64,000 nucleotides of DNA from RYN-230 sp963837335 (GTDB lineage Bacteria > Actinomycetota > Actinomycetes > Streptosporangiales > Streptosporangiaceae): the NCBI GenBank assembly GCA_963837335.1, contig CAWINS010000017.1:1-64000 (forward strand), read 5' to 3'. The notes beneath the pieces are model-generated. The model was not told the origin of the DNA. It searched no databases and worked only from the letters and a program-made list of their open reading frames with translations. The position numbers and the translations under genes are program-made. Position 1 is the first letter of the stretch; each line of letters opens with the position of its first letter. Of the stretch, positions 36,347-45,958 are shown one piece after another.

Positions 36347-37974
36347 CTAGCGGGTGGGGTGCGCCTCGTACTTCCAGATCACATAGGTGCCCTGGCCGTA
36401 CGGCGGGACTTCGATGCCGTAGGGGACGACCTGGATGGTGTGGTAGTGCGGGTTGTGGTGCAGCAGGGTGGCCAGGCCGTGGTCCAGGGCGCTGGTGTCG
36501 GTGAAGTTGAGGGCCACGTAGGAGAAGTAGCCATTGGCGATGTACTGGGCGAAGGTGCTGGCGTTACCCGCGGCGAGGATGCCCGCCGTGGCGGCCGGGT
36601 TCCCGGTGCTGGCCCCGGACGGGAGGACGATGTTGCGGGTGCTGGACCAGCGCCGCCACTGCAAGCCCGGCCGGCAGGTAGTACTTGGCGACTCGAAGGG
36701 TCCTCCACCAGCAGCCGTCCGTGGCCAGAATCGGCCAGCGGGCGGAAGACGGCGATGAAGGCTTTCGCGTTGGGCCAGCTGGTCGCGAACGACCAGGACT
36801 GCACCGCGCCCAGGTACACCGGGAAGGCCAGCGCGATCACGCAGGTGGCGCTCGTGTACGCCTGCTGCCGCCCGGCCGGCGCGGCGGCGATGAACCGGTC
36901 GGCGGCGTAGCCCGCGGCGATGGCCGCGAACCAGGCGCCCACGCCGACGTGCACATTGAGCAGCGCGGCGGTGTGCAGCCAGGCCTGCTCGGCCGGCCCG
37001 AGGATCGCGGCGGCGGCCAGGACGGCCAGCAGCCAGGTCCGGGCCGGTCCCTCCCGCCGCGCCACGCTGAATACGACGCCCGCCACGGCCAGGATGACCA
37101 GAATGCCCGCCCAGTACCAGGAGCTGGACAGCACGGACAGGGGCGAACTCGTGTGCGCCACCGGGGTGAGGATGGTCCGCTTGAATCCGCTGAGATAGCT
37201 GCTCCCGCCGATCAGCAGCCCCGCGGCCAGCAACGCGATGACCGTGGTCAGCAGGATGGCCACCCGCCGCAGCGCGATCCGGCCCCCCATCACCGGGTAC
37301 GCGGCCAGCGCCGCCAGCACGGGCACGAGCACGTCGAACAGGATCGTGGAGTAGGACGGTGGCGTTGGCCAGGGCCAGGACGGCACCCGCCGCGATCATG
37401 CGCGCCCGGCGCCTACCCCCCGGTCACCGACGCGCAGCACGCACCACGCCGCCAGCGCGACGAGGAACAGCGACAGGGCGTCGTAGGTGGCAAACGCGCC
37501 CAGGTGCAGGGTAGGGCCCAGCACCGCGAACAGTGCCGCGGCGAAGAACGCGGCCCGCCGGCCGTACTGCCGCCGGGCCGCGCTCCACAGCAGCGTGGTC
37601 GCCCCGAGCATGAAGACCAGGGACAGGACCCGGGCCGCGGTCAGGCCGCCGACGTGGTCCGCGAGCGCGCCGAGCGGCGGGTAGATCACCGGGGCGCCGG
37701 AGAAGTAATAGGGAAATGGCGGGATGGCCGTGCCGTGCAGCCAGTTCGCCCACTGCAGGTGCCCGGCCCACAGATACAGTCCCTCGTCCTGGTAGGCCGT
37801 GTCCGCCCGGACCAGCCGGAGCGTCAGCAGCGCCTGGACGATGAGTACCGGGAGCAGCGGCCACCCGCTGGGCACGCTCCACCTGGTGGGCCGGTCGTCC
37901 CGGCGCGCAGCGGTCCGCCCGGCGACGAGCGTGCCCGCCGGGGACTCCGCCGGCGCCGACGTATGACTATTCAT
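36347..37974 (-). CDS. Polytopic membrane glycosyltransferase (ArnT/PMT-like), multiple frame breaks
   Basis: The N-terminal part (37974 to about 37396) reads well: TM1 PLLPVLIVQALLTLRLV, ADTAYQDEGLYLWAGHLQWANWLHGTAIPPFPYYFSGAPVIYPPLGALAD, then TM2-4. This is the catalytic first loop of the GT39/GT87-like families, with the acidic DE pair. The middle (about 37350-36690, another frame) holds seven or eight more helices. The C-terminal domain (NIVLPSGASTGNP to YVIWKYEAHPTR) is in a third frame. Breaks fall near 37396, 37350 and twice near 36690-36650. The protein family is clear, but the gene as read cannot make one chain. Confidence 0.7.
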
Positions 37975-38264
37975 GACGGGTCTCCGCGTCCTGTGCCCGG
38001 CGTGCAGAACAATCCGCCGGCCAGCCCCCCAGCGCACCTAGGTCACGGCCGAACGGCCTGGGTGCACGGCGCAGGTGTCTTAGGCGTTTCGGTAGACGTG
38101 CGGGGAGCCTGATTTACCTGGCCTATTACGGCATAGGACGCGCGAACCCGGCCATCCGATCACCGCCGCGGCAAAAAAGGTCACGGCTAGCGGTGCCCTA
38201 TCCGCCGCGGGCTGGCCGCTGCCTGGCCTCCGCCCAGGCCTGATCGCCCCTGCTCGCGCGGGGC

Positions 38265-39896
38265 CTACTCTCCGGTGTCCGCGGTGACCCACCGGGAGGC
38301 GACCTCGTCGGCATGCCGCCGGGTCGGCGCGTGCCCGCTGACCGCGGTGAGGAACGTGTCGGCGTCCAGGGCGAACAGGGTGGCGGGGCCCACCGCGGTG
38401 ACCGTCGCGGTTCGCGGAACCCGCCGGAGCAGCGCGATCTCGCCCAGGCCGGTGCCGCGGCCCCGTACGCCCCGCGGCCGCCCGTCCACGCAGACCTCGA
38501 CCTCACCGTCGGCGATGACATAGAACCGGTCTGCGGCCCCGCCCTGCCGGATGATCACCTGGCCCGGGACCGCGTCGATCCGCTCCAGCGCGCCAGCCAG
38601 GGTTTCCAGCGCCGGGCCGGGCAGATCCGCGAAGTGCGGCAGCGAGCGGAGCAGCGCTACTTCGGTCACGGGCACGGCCCGGCCCTGGTCCACCCGGCGC
38701 AGGGTGCGCAGCCCGCACGCCGCCGTGACCGGCAGCAACGCTCCGACGGCGATCAGCGCGAGCCGGGCCCCGCCGAGCCCGACGAGCAGCGGGGTGAGCA
38801 GCGAGCCCGCCGCCAGGCCGGCCATGGACAGCCCTTCGACGATCCCGAACACCCGCCCGACCAGCTGTGCGGGCACCACCCGCTGGAGCAGGGTGTTCGC
38901 GGACACGGCCAGGACCGCCCGGCCGCCGCCGGCCACCGCGATGAGGGTGACCACCGGGCCGACCGCGCTGGTGAAGGCGGTGAGGACCAGGCCCAGGCTG
39001 AGGGCGAGCAGGGAGGTGACCAGGGCCCGGCCGAGCCGCCGCCCGAGCAGGTGCGCGGTGAGCAGCCCGGCGGCCACCGCGCCTGCTCCGTACGCGGTGT
39101 TGAGGTAGCCGACCCACACCTGGCCCTGGCCCAGCACCTGAATGGCCACCACCACGAACAGCACGTCCAGCGACCCCACCACCACGTACTGGGCGGTGAG
39201 CAGGCTCACCAGCAGCCGCGGTCTCGGCCGCCCGGCGACCTCCCGGGCCCCGGCGAGCAGCGTGCTGAACCGGGACGGCGGGCGGTCCGCGTCGGCCAGG
39301 GCCATCCCGGTGACCCGCACCGGAGCCCCGAGCACAGCGCCACCCGCCACCAGAACGGCGCACACCGCGAACAGCGTGCCGAGCTGCCCGAACCCCAGGA
39401 ACAGGGATGCGATCAGGGCCGACAGGACCACGCCGAGGTTCTCCGCCCAGCCGGCCACCACGGTGGCCGCGGTGAGCTGCTGGGCGTCGCGGGCCAGCGC
39501 GGGCAGCGCGGCGAACAGCGCCGGCCGGGTCGTGGTCATCGCCGTGCTGGCCAGTACGGCCAGGCCGTAGGCCACCAGCGGCGGTGCGCCGGTCCACAGG
39601 CTGAGCGCGACACCCGCCAGGCCCAGCGCCTGCACCAGGTAGCCGCCAGTCAGCAACTGCGTCGGCGACCGGCGATCGGCGACCGCGGACAACACGGGCG
39701 CGAGGACAATTCCGGGAGCCAGCTGGGCGAACGCGACCAGCCCGGCGGCGGTGGCCCCGCCGTGGCCGTACGCGTAGACCAGCATGCCGATCCACACGGC
39801 GTACTCGGCCACCACGAACGCCACGAACGCGGTCATGAGACGGGCCATGGCCGGGTCGCGGACGAGCGCGTGAATGACCCGGAAGAACCGCCCCAC
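38265..39896 (-). CDS. MFS transporter with C-terminal cyclic-nucleotide-binding domain
   Basis: A 543-residue fusion. Residues about 15-400 are an MFS_3-type transporter (about 12 helices, with VADRRSPTQLLTGGYLVQALGL and the matching LLQRVVPAQLVGRVFGIVEG loop). Residues about 415-530 are a cNMP-binding domain: LLRSLPHFADLPGPALETLAGALERI, GQVIIRQGGAADRFYVIADGEVEV, and an intact phosphate-binding cassette GEIALLRRVPRTATV with the Arg-Thr-Ala triplet. Start is a GTG preceded by GGGGGAGG. It is divergent from a decarboxylase carrying the same kind of domain, so the two are probably gated by one ligand. Confidence 0.9.
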   Translation of the reverse strand: MGRFFRVIHALVRDPAMARLMTAFVAFVVAEYAVWIGMLVYAYGHGGATAAGLVAFAQLAPGIVLAPVLSAVADRRSPTQLLTGGYLVQALGLAGVALSLWTGAPPLVAYGLAVLASTAMTTTRPALFAALPALARDAQQLTAATVVAGWAENLGVVLSALIASLFLGFGQLGTLFAVCAVLVAGGAVLGAPVRVTGMALADADRPPSRFSTLLAGAREVAGRPRPRLLVSLLTAQYVVVGSLDVLFVVVAIQVLGQGQVWVGYLNTAYGAGAVAAGLLTAHLLGRRLGRALVTSLLALSLGLVLTAFTSAVGPVVTLIAVAGGGRAVLAVSANTLLQRVVPAQLVGRVFGIVEGLSMAGLAAGSLLTPLLVGLGGARLALIAVGALLPVTAACGLRTLRRVDQGRAVPVTEVALLRSLPHFADLPGPALETLAGALERIDAVPGQVIIRQGGAADRFYVIADGEVEVCVDGRPRGVRGRGTGLGEIALLRRVPRTATVTAVGPATLFALDADTFLTAVSGHAPTRRHADEVASRWVTADTGE

Positions 39897-39960
39897 CAGT
39901 CACCCTCCCCCCGGCTGCTCCGAGGGTAAGGCCGCGCCGCCCGCCCCTCAATCGTGCTAG

Positions 39961-39990
39961 CACCAGGGCTTTTATGCGGCCACCAGGGCT
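39961..39990. promoter_or_regulatory. Direct repeat with 20-bp period in divergent promoter
   Basis: CACCAGGGCT occurs exactly at 39961-39970 and 39981-39990, two helical turns apart, with TTTATGCGGC between. It lies between the MFS-cNMP and decarboxylase-cNMP starts (166-bp gap). A regulator binding as a tandem dimer is the simplest reading. GTGATCAC at 40019-40026 is a second, shorter palindrome nearby. Confidence 0.6.
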
Positions 39991-40062
39991 ACGGTGAGGA
40001 CGGCATCGCCGCGGCGGGGTGATCACGGCCCGCCGCGGGGCCGGGTATAAGGGGGGCCGGGG

Positions 40063-41958
40063 ATGGATCATCCGTTGCGGATGGACGTGGAGGCGATGCG
40101 GCGGGCCGGTTACGCCACCGTGGACGCACTCGTGGCCAGGCTCGCGGACCCCGGGTCCGACGCGGTGCTGCGCCGGGCCGGGCCGGCCGACATGCGCGCC
40201 CGGCTGGCCGGGCCGCCGCCCGAGCAACCGGGGGACTACGGCGAGGTACTGGCCCGGCTCCTCGCGGACGTGCTGCCCTACGCGAGCCGGACAGATCACC
40301 CCGGCTACTTCGCGTTCGTGCCGAGTTTCACTACCTGGCCGGCGGCGCTGGCCGAGCTGACCGCGGCCGCGGCCAACCCGTACTGCGGGGCGTGGATGGA
40401 GGCGGCCGGCCCGGCGCAGGTCGAGCTCCAGGTCATCGACTGGTTCCGCGGCTGGCTGGGGATGCCCGGGAGTACGTCCGGGGTGCTCGTGACCGGCGGC
40501 TCGGCGGCCAACCTGACCGCGCTGCTGGTCGCCCGGGACGCCGCCGGGGGACCGTCGGACGATGAGATCGTGTACGTGTCCGACCAGGCTCACTCCTCCC
40601 TGGCCCGGACCGCGCGGGCCATGGGGCTGCGGCCGCACCAGGTGCGGGTGCTGCCCACCGACGACCGCTGGCGGCTGCAGCCCGGGTCGGTGGCCGCCGC
40701 CGTGCGCGCCGACCGCGCGGCGGGCCGCGTCCCGTTCGCCTTGTGCGCCAGCGGAGGGTCCACCAACACGGGGGCCGTCGATCCGCTGGCGGACCTGGCC
40801 GACGTATGCGCCGCGGAAGGGCTGTGGCTGCACGTGGACGCGGCGTACGGCGGCTTCGCGGCGCTGGCCCCGAAGGGACGGGAGTTGCTGGCCGGTATCG
40901 AGCGCGCGGACTCAGTGACCCTGGACCCGCACAAGTGGCTGTTCCAGCCGATGGAGTGCGGCAGTGTCCTGGTCCGCGACGGCGCCCGGCTGGAGCGCAC
41001 GTTCGCGATTCACCCCGATTACCTCGACGACAACGACGCCCGCAGCAGCGGCGAGGTCAACTTCGCCGACCGTGGCCTGCAGCTGTCCCGCGGGTTCCGT
41101 GCGCTCAAGGTCTGGGTGTCCGTGCAGACCTTCGGCCTGGCCGCGTTCCGGGCTGCGGTCCAGCGCAGCCTCGACCTGGCCGACTTCGCCGAGACCCTGG
41201 TCCGCGGCCATCCGGATCTGACCCTCATGGCGCCCGCGGTGCTCGGCATCGTCTGCTTCCGGCGGGAGTGGCCCGGCTGCGACGAGGCCGAGACCGAGCG
41301 CCGCGGGCTGGCCCTGGCCAGTGCCCTGGAACACAGCGGGACGGCGCTGGTCTCCAGTACCCGGCTGGCCGGCCGCCACGCCATCCGGCTCTGCGTGCTC
41401 AACCCGACGAGCTCCGAGGCTGACGTGCGCCGGGTTATCGAGCATTTCGCCGGGGCCTGCGCCCCGGGCACCGCGGATGCCCCGGTCGCCCCGCACGCTC
41501 CGGGTGTGCGGGCGGCGCCGGCCGATGCCCGGGCCGGGGTCCTGGCCGCCCGGGACGGCGATCCGCTGCGTACCTCCCGGCTGCTGGCCCGGGTGGCCGG
41601 CGCGACGCTGCGGGCCATCCGGGCCCGGGCGACCTGCCTCGATGCGGCGGCCGGGGAGGAGGTGACCCGCCGGTGGGACGCGGACCGGTCGTTCTACCTC
41701 ATCGTCTCGGGGCGGTTTGACGTGTTCATCGACGGCCGGCGGATCCGGAGCGTCGGCCCGGGGGATCACTTCGGCGAACTCGCCGCGCGGGACTGGGGCG
41801 GCGGCTACGGCTACACTCGCCTCGCCACCGTGGTTTGCGCCGAGCCCGGGCAGCTCCTGAGGCTTACCAGCGACGACTTCCGGTGGCTGATTGACATCGA
41901 GCCGACGGCGAAGGCGGAGATCGCCCGGGATCTGGCCGACCGGCTCGGGGAGCGGTAA
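40063..41958 (+). CDS. PLP-dependent group II decarboxylase fused to cyclic-nucleotide-binding domain
   Basis: A 631-residue fusion. Residues about 1-470 form a group II (aromatic-L-amino-acid-type) decarboxylase: HPGYFAFVPSFTTWPAALAEL, TSGVLVTGGSAANLTALLVAR, the cofactor-stacking His in SDQAHSSLARTAR, VDAAYGGFAAL for the pyridine nitrogen, and the Schiff-base lysine in LDPHKWLFQPMECG (K291). An alanine/proline linker leads to a cNMP-binding domain at about 520-631 (DRSFYLIVSGRFDVFIDG, GDHFGELAARDWGGGYGYTRLATVV). Its arginine is kept but the residue after it is Leu rather than Ser/Thr. Start ATG follows AAGGGGGG. It is divergent from an MFS-cNMP gene. Confidence 0.92.
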   Translation: MDHPLRMDVEAMRRAGYATVDALVARLADPGSDAVLRRAGPADMRARLAGPPPEQPGDYGEVLARLLADVLPYASRTDHPGYFAFVPSFTTWPAALAELTAAAANPYCGAWMEAAGPAQVELQVIDWFRGWLGMPGSTSGVLVTGGSAANLTALLVARDAAGGPSDDEIVYVSDQAHSSLARTARAMGLRPHQVRVLPTDDRWRLQPGSVAAAVRADRAAGRVPFALCASGGSTNTGAVDPLADLADVCAAEGLWLHVDAAYGGFAALAPKGRELLAGIERADSVTLDPHKWLFQPMECGSVLVRDGARLERTFAIHPDYLDDNDARSSGEVNFADRGLQLSRGFRALKVWVSVQTFGLAAFRAAVQRSLDLADFAETLVRGHPDLTLMAPAVLGIVCFRREWPGCDEAETERRGLALASALEHSGTALVSSTRLAGRHAIRLCVLNPTSSEADVRRVIEHFAGACAPGTADAPVAPHAPGVRAAPADARAGVLAARDGDPLRTSRLLARVAGATLRAIRARATCLDAAAGEEVTRRWDADRSFYLIVSGRFDVFIDGRRIRSVGPGDHFGELAARDWGGGYGYTRLATVVCAEPGQLLRLTSDDFRWLIDIEPTAKAEIARDLADRLGER

Positions 41959-41979
41959 CGCGCGAGGAGAGGACCGGGG

Positions 41980-42957
41980 ATGAGTCGCATAGTGGTCATC
42001 GGCGCAACCGGGCACGTCGGCACCTACCTGGTGCCACGGCTGGTGCGGGGCGGTCACGAGGTGATCGCCATGAGCCGGGGAAAACGCGACCCCTACCACC
42101 GGGCCCCCGAGTGGGACCAGGTCACCCGGGTGGCGGTGGACCGGGACGCGGAGGACGCCGCGGGAACCTTCGGCGGCCGGGTCGCGGAGCTGCATCCCGA
42201 CGTGGTCATCGACATGGTCTGCTTTACCGCGGCCTCGGCGGGCCAGCTCGTCGAGGCGCTGCGCCCGTCCCGCCCGCTGCTGCTGCACTGCGGGACGATC
42301 TGGGTCCACGGGCCCGCGCTCCGGGTCCCGGTCACCGAAGACGAGCCCCGCACCGCGTACGGCGACTACGGCACGGGCAAGGCGGAGATCGAGACGCTGC
42401 TGCACCGCGAGACGCTGGCGGGCGGAGTCCCGGCCGTGGTGCTGCACCCAGGTCACATCAGCGGTCCGGGCTGGCCGGTGATCACGCCCGCCGGCAACCT
42501 GGACCCGGCGGTCTGGACCCATCTGGCCACCGGCCAGCCGCTCGCGCTGCCTGATCATGGGCTGGGCGTGCTGCATCACGTGCACGCCGACGACGTAGCT
42601 CAGGCCTTCGAGCGGGCCCTGACCAGGCCCGCGGCCATCGGGGCCAGCTTCCACGTGGTGGCCGAGCAGGCCATGACGCTGCGCGGGCTCGCGGTCGGCG
42701 CCGCCCGGTGGTTCGGCCGCGAGCCGGTGCTGGACTTCGTGGACTGGCCCGAATTCGAGCGCCGGACCAGTCCCGAGCACGCGGAGGCCACCCGGGAGCA
42801 CACGATGCGCAGCATCACCGCGAGCATCGCCCGGGCTCGCGAGGTGCTCGGCTACGCGCCCCGCTACAGCCCACTCGATGCCCTGCACGAGGCCCTGGCC
42901 TGGCTGGTCGCGCACGGCCAGGCGGATGTCGGTGGCTGGCAGTTTCCTGAGAGTTAG
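41980..42957 (+). CDS. NAD-dependent epimerase/dehydratase family protein
   Basis: A 325-residue Rossmann protein with RIVVIGATGHVGTYLVPRLVRGGHEV (NAD site) and VIDMVCFTAASAGQLVEALRP. The usual Y-x3-K is represented by YGDYGTGKAEIE. AVVLHPGHISGPGWPVITP and VHADDVAQAFERAL are typical of the atypical SDR group. It begins 21 nt after the decarboxylase stop with GAGAGGACC as ribosome site, so the two form an operon. Its place in the decarboxylase pathway is unknown. Confidence 0.88.
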   Translation: MSRIVVIGATGHVGTYLVPRLVRGGHEVIAMSRGKRDPYHRAPEWDQVTRVAVDRDAEDAAGTFGGRVAELHPDVVIDMVCFTAASAGQLVEALRPSRPLLLHCGTIWVHGPALRVPVTEDEPRTAYGDYGTGKAEIETLLHRETLAGGVPAVVLHPGHISGPGWPVITPAGNLDPAVWTHLATGQPLALPDHGLGVLHHVHADDVAQAFERALTRPAAIGASFHVVAEQAMTLRGLAVGAARWFGREPVLDFVDWPEFERRTSPEHAEATREHTMRSITASIARAREVLGYAPRYSPLDALHEALAWLVAHGQADVGGWQFPES

Positions 42958-43136
42958 CGGGGGTGCGGCAGGTCAGCAAGATCTTCCCCGGTAGCCTGGC
43001 AGCCTCTTGCCACCAGAGTCGCTCATGATGGGGCCCCCCGCTGTCACTCATATCTGCTCCCAGAGCGTTCCCTGTACGCCGCACGCCGCCGGGCTGGCGC
43101 TGGCCGGGCGAGGCCACCGCCGTCCTCCTGCTCCTC

Positions 43137-45875
43137 GTGCTGCCCGTCCTCGTGTACGGCGTCCCCGCGCTGCTCGGGCACCCGGTGCTGCCCGGTGACG
43201 ACCTGACCCAGAACTTCCCGCTGCGCGTGCTCGCCGGGCAGGAGATGCGCAGCGGCCACCTGCCGCTGTACGACCCGTACATCTGGAGCGGCGCCCCGTT
43301 GCTGGCTGGCTGGAACGCCGGGGCCGCCTACCCGCTCACGCTGTTGTTCGCCGTCCTGCCGCCCGTGGCGGCGTGGACCCTGAACATGATCCTGACCTGG
43401 GCGATCGCCGGGCTCGGGATGTTCGCTTTCCTCCGCGCGCTGCGCCTGGCGTGCCTGCCGAGTCTCCTCGGGGCGCTGTCGTTCGCTTTCGCGGGGGCGA
43501 TGTCGGCCCAGGTGGCGCACTTCGGGCTGGTGGCGGGCATGAGCTGGGTGCCCGTCCAGCTGCTCTGCGTTCTCCGGCTTTCCCAGCCGCGCACCATGCC
43601 TTCCCGGCTGGCCTGGACCGGGCTGCTGGCCGGGGCGTTCGGCCTGACGATCCTCGCGGGCGAGCCGCGGGCCATCGACGACGCCGGGCTGATCGTGCTC
43701 CTGTACGCGGCCTGGCAGATCGCCCGCCTCGGGCGCCGCTTCGGGCCGGCGGCCTGCTCGGTCGCGTCCGGCCTGGCGCTGGGTGCCTGTCTCGGGGCGG
43801 TTCAGTGGCTGCCCGGCCTGGCCGTCGTCGGCTCGTCCCAGCGGGGGATCAGCTCCGCGGCCCTGTTCAACTCAGGCTCGCTCCCGCACCGCTGGCTGCT
43901 GCTGATGCTGGTGCCGGACCTGCTGGGCGGCTCCGGCTCGCTTGGGCAGCCGGCCTTCCTCGCCAACTACAACCTGGCCGAGGTGACGGGATACGTCGGG
44001 ATCCTGCCCCTCGTCGCCGCGACCGCCCTGCTCGGCCGGGTCCGGCTGCGGCCGCGCCCCCCCGAATGGCTCGTGTGGCACGTCATGGCGCTGGCCGGGA
44101 TCGTGCTCGCGCTCGGGGGCAACACCCCGGTCGGGAGCCTGCTCGTCCACCTGCCGCTGTTCGACAGCCAGCGGCTGCAGAGCCGGAACATCCTCATCGC
44201 GGACCTGGCGCTGGCCGTGCTGCTCGGCTACTGGGCCGACCAGCCGTTCCGGGCCGGCAGCCGCCGGTTCCTGCGGGCCCGCGGTCGCCGCGGGCCCGAT
44301 CTGGAGACGGTTCTGGCCCTGCTGCCCCCGCTCGCCGTGCTCACCGTCGTCACCCTCGGCCTGTGCTGGGGCGCGGGCCTGCTGCGCTGGCTGCGGGTCA
44401 CCCCGGGCGCCACCAGCCTCGACGGCCTGCTCAAGCCGGGGCTCGTCCCGTACCTGCTGATCGCCGGGGGGGCGATCGCATTCGTGCTCGTCGGCCGGCA
44501 CCTCGGGCCGGTGGCCCGCTCGCGATGGCTGGCCGGCTTCGTGCTGGCCGACCTGGTCATATTCACGCTTCTCAGCGTGGTCGCGGTCCTGCCTGGGCTG
44601 GGCAGGAGAGATTCCGGGACCACGGCCGCGGCGGCGGCGAGCCGGACCGCGCCCCGGACGCCCCCGGCGGAACCCATCGCGGACCTGGGGTATCCCGGGC
44701 GTTTCGCGATCTACGATCCGGACCAGCTCAACGGGCAGGACCTGTCCTTGCTCGGCGCGCCCGACCTCAACGTCATCACCCGCACGCCGTCGGTCCAGGG
44801 ATACTCCTCGCTCGTCTCGGGCTTCTACGCCTCGGCCACCGGGTCTCACCAGGCGACCGGCGACGGGCAGGACGTACTCGATCCCCGGGCCGTGCGCACC
44901 GGCGTCCTCGACCAGCTCGACACGTCGGTCCTGATGACGGTGCCCGCCTACCTGACCACCAGATCCGGGACGGCTGCGGCCCGGAGAGCCGCGGCGTCTC
45001 CCGGGTCACCGGGCACCGGCCATCGCGACGTCGCCGCGCGGCACCAGACCACCTGGTATTTCGCGGAACCCCTCGGCGTGACCCGGCTCGAGGTGCCGGA
45101 CGCGGACGCCCGGCAGGACGCGGCGCAGGGCACCCGGATCGGGCTGCTGATCCCGGGCGGCACGACGCGCTGGTTCCCCGCGGTCGCGGCGGGTCCCGCC
45201 CGGCTGGCGATCAGCCCGCCCCACGCGCTGACCAGCGTGGCCGTGGTCGCCCAGGCGGGCGGCCAGCGGGCCCGGCTCGGCCCGGCCTCGGTCACCGATA
45301 GCGATGGGCGGGTGTTCGTGGCCGATGGGCAGCTGCAGGACGCCCTGATCCCGCCTCGGTGGGGATATGCCGGCCGCAACGGCTCATTCGCCGTGTTCGT
45401 TGATCACTATGCCAGCGGCCCTCTCCGCCTGCAGGCCATCGCCGGCCGGCCGGCCCCGGGGGCGTCCGTGCGGAGGGTTGCCGGGACCGCGGCCGCCCCG
45501 ACCGTGGCCGCCGTGTTCTCCCCGCATGGCGTCCGGGTGATCCGCTCGGTGGCGGCGACGGCCGGGTGGACCGCCCTCTGGCATCCCCGCCACGGCCGGG
45601 CCGCCCGCCTGGCCGTGCGCCGGGACGGCCTCGTCCAGGCCGTGGACGTGCCGGCCGGACGCGGCGTCGTGACCTGGAGCTACCGGCCGCCTGGGTTCCG
45701 CATGGGTTTCGCGCTGTCCCTGGGGGCGGTCGCGCTCATCCTGCTCGCCTGGGGCAGCGCCCTGTTCGTGTCCGGTTCCCGCCGCCGGCGCGAACCGGCC
45801 GCAGCCGCCCGGGATCCGCGCCCGGGCGAGACGGCGGCCAGCCAGGCCCGGGCCCTCTCCGGCCGCAGCCCATGA
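43137..45875 (+). CDS. YfhO-like large membrane protein
   Basis: A 912-residue polytopic protein of the YfhO family (GT-C fold). It has LPGDDLTQNFPLRVLAGQEMRSGHLPLYDPYIWSGAPLLAGWNAGAAYP in the first extracellular loop and about 12 membrane helices to residue 480. A large extracellular C-terminal region and a last helix follow (about 850-870, FALSLGAVALILLAWGSALF). YfhO is needed for lipoteichoic acid glycosylation in Firmicutes; the actinomycete role is unknown. The start is uncertain. GTG 43137 falls inside the first hydrophobic helix, and in-frame sequence without ATG or GTG extends to a stop at 43026, so a CTG start or an indel is possible. Confidence 0.8.
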   Translation: MLPVLVYGVPALLGHPVLPGDDLTQNFPLRVLAGQEMRSGHLPLYDPYIWSGAPLLAGWNAGAAYPLTLLFAVLPPVAAWTLNMILTWAIAGLGMFAFLRALRLACLPSLLGALSFAFAGAMSAQVAHFGLVAGMSWVPVQLLCVLRLSQPRTMPSRLAWTGLLAGAFGLTILAGEPRAIDDAGLIVLLYAAWQIARLGRRFGPAACSVASGLALGACLGAVQWLPGLAVVGSSQRGISSAALFNSGSLPHRWLLLMLVPDLLGGSGSLGQPAFLANYNLAEVTGYVGILPLVAATALLGRVRLRPRPPEWLVWHVMALAGIVLALGGNTPVGSLLVHLPLFDSQRLQSRNILIADLALAVLLGYWADQPFRAGSRRFLRARGRRGPDLETVLALLPPLAVLTVVTLGLCWGAGLLRWLRVTPGATSLDGLLKPGLVPYLLIAGGAIAFVLVGRHLGPVARSRWLAGFVLADLVIFTLLSVVAVLPGLGRRDSGTTAAAAASRTAPRTPPAEPIADLGYPGRFAIYDPDQLNGQDLSLLGAPDLNVITRTPSVQGYSSLVSGFYASATGSHQATGDGQDVLDPRAVRTGVLDQLDTSVLMTVPAYLTTRSGTAAARRAAASPGSPGTGHRDVAARHQTTWYFAEPLGVTRLEVPDADARQDAAQGTRIGLLIPGGTTRWFPAVAAGPARLAISPPHALTSVAVVAQAGGQRARLGPASVTDSDGRVFVADGQLQDALIPPRWGYAGRNGSFAVFVDHYASGPLRLQAIAGRPAPGASVRRVAGTAAAPTVAAVFSPHGVRVIRSVAATAGWTALWHPRHGRAARLAVRRDGLVQAVDVPAGRGVVTWSYRPPGFRMGFALSLGAVALILLAWGSALFVSGSRRRREPAAAARDPRPGETAASQARALSGRSP

Positions 45876-45958
45876 TCGCGGCGTCCCGCTCCGGGGTGTT
45901 CCGGACCCGCCGGGGCTGGACGCGAATAACCTCCTGATACGAGGGAAATCCAGGGCGC

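Noticed and set aside
40019..40026. GTGATCAC as a CRP-type site for the cNMP-domain genes
   Set aside because: A Crp site needs TGTGA and TCACA arms with six bases between; here the arms touch. An 8-bp palindrome is expected by chance.
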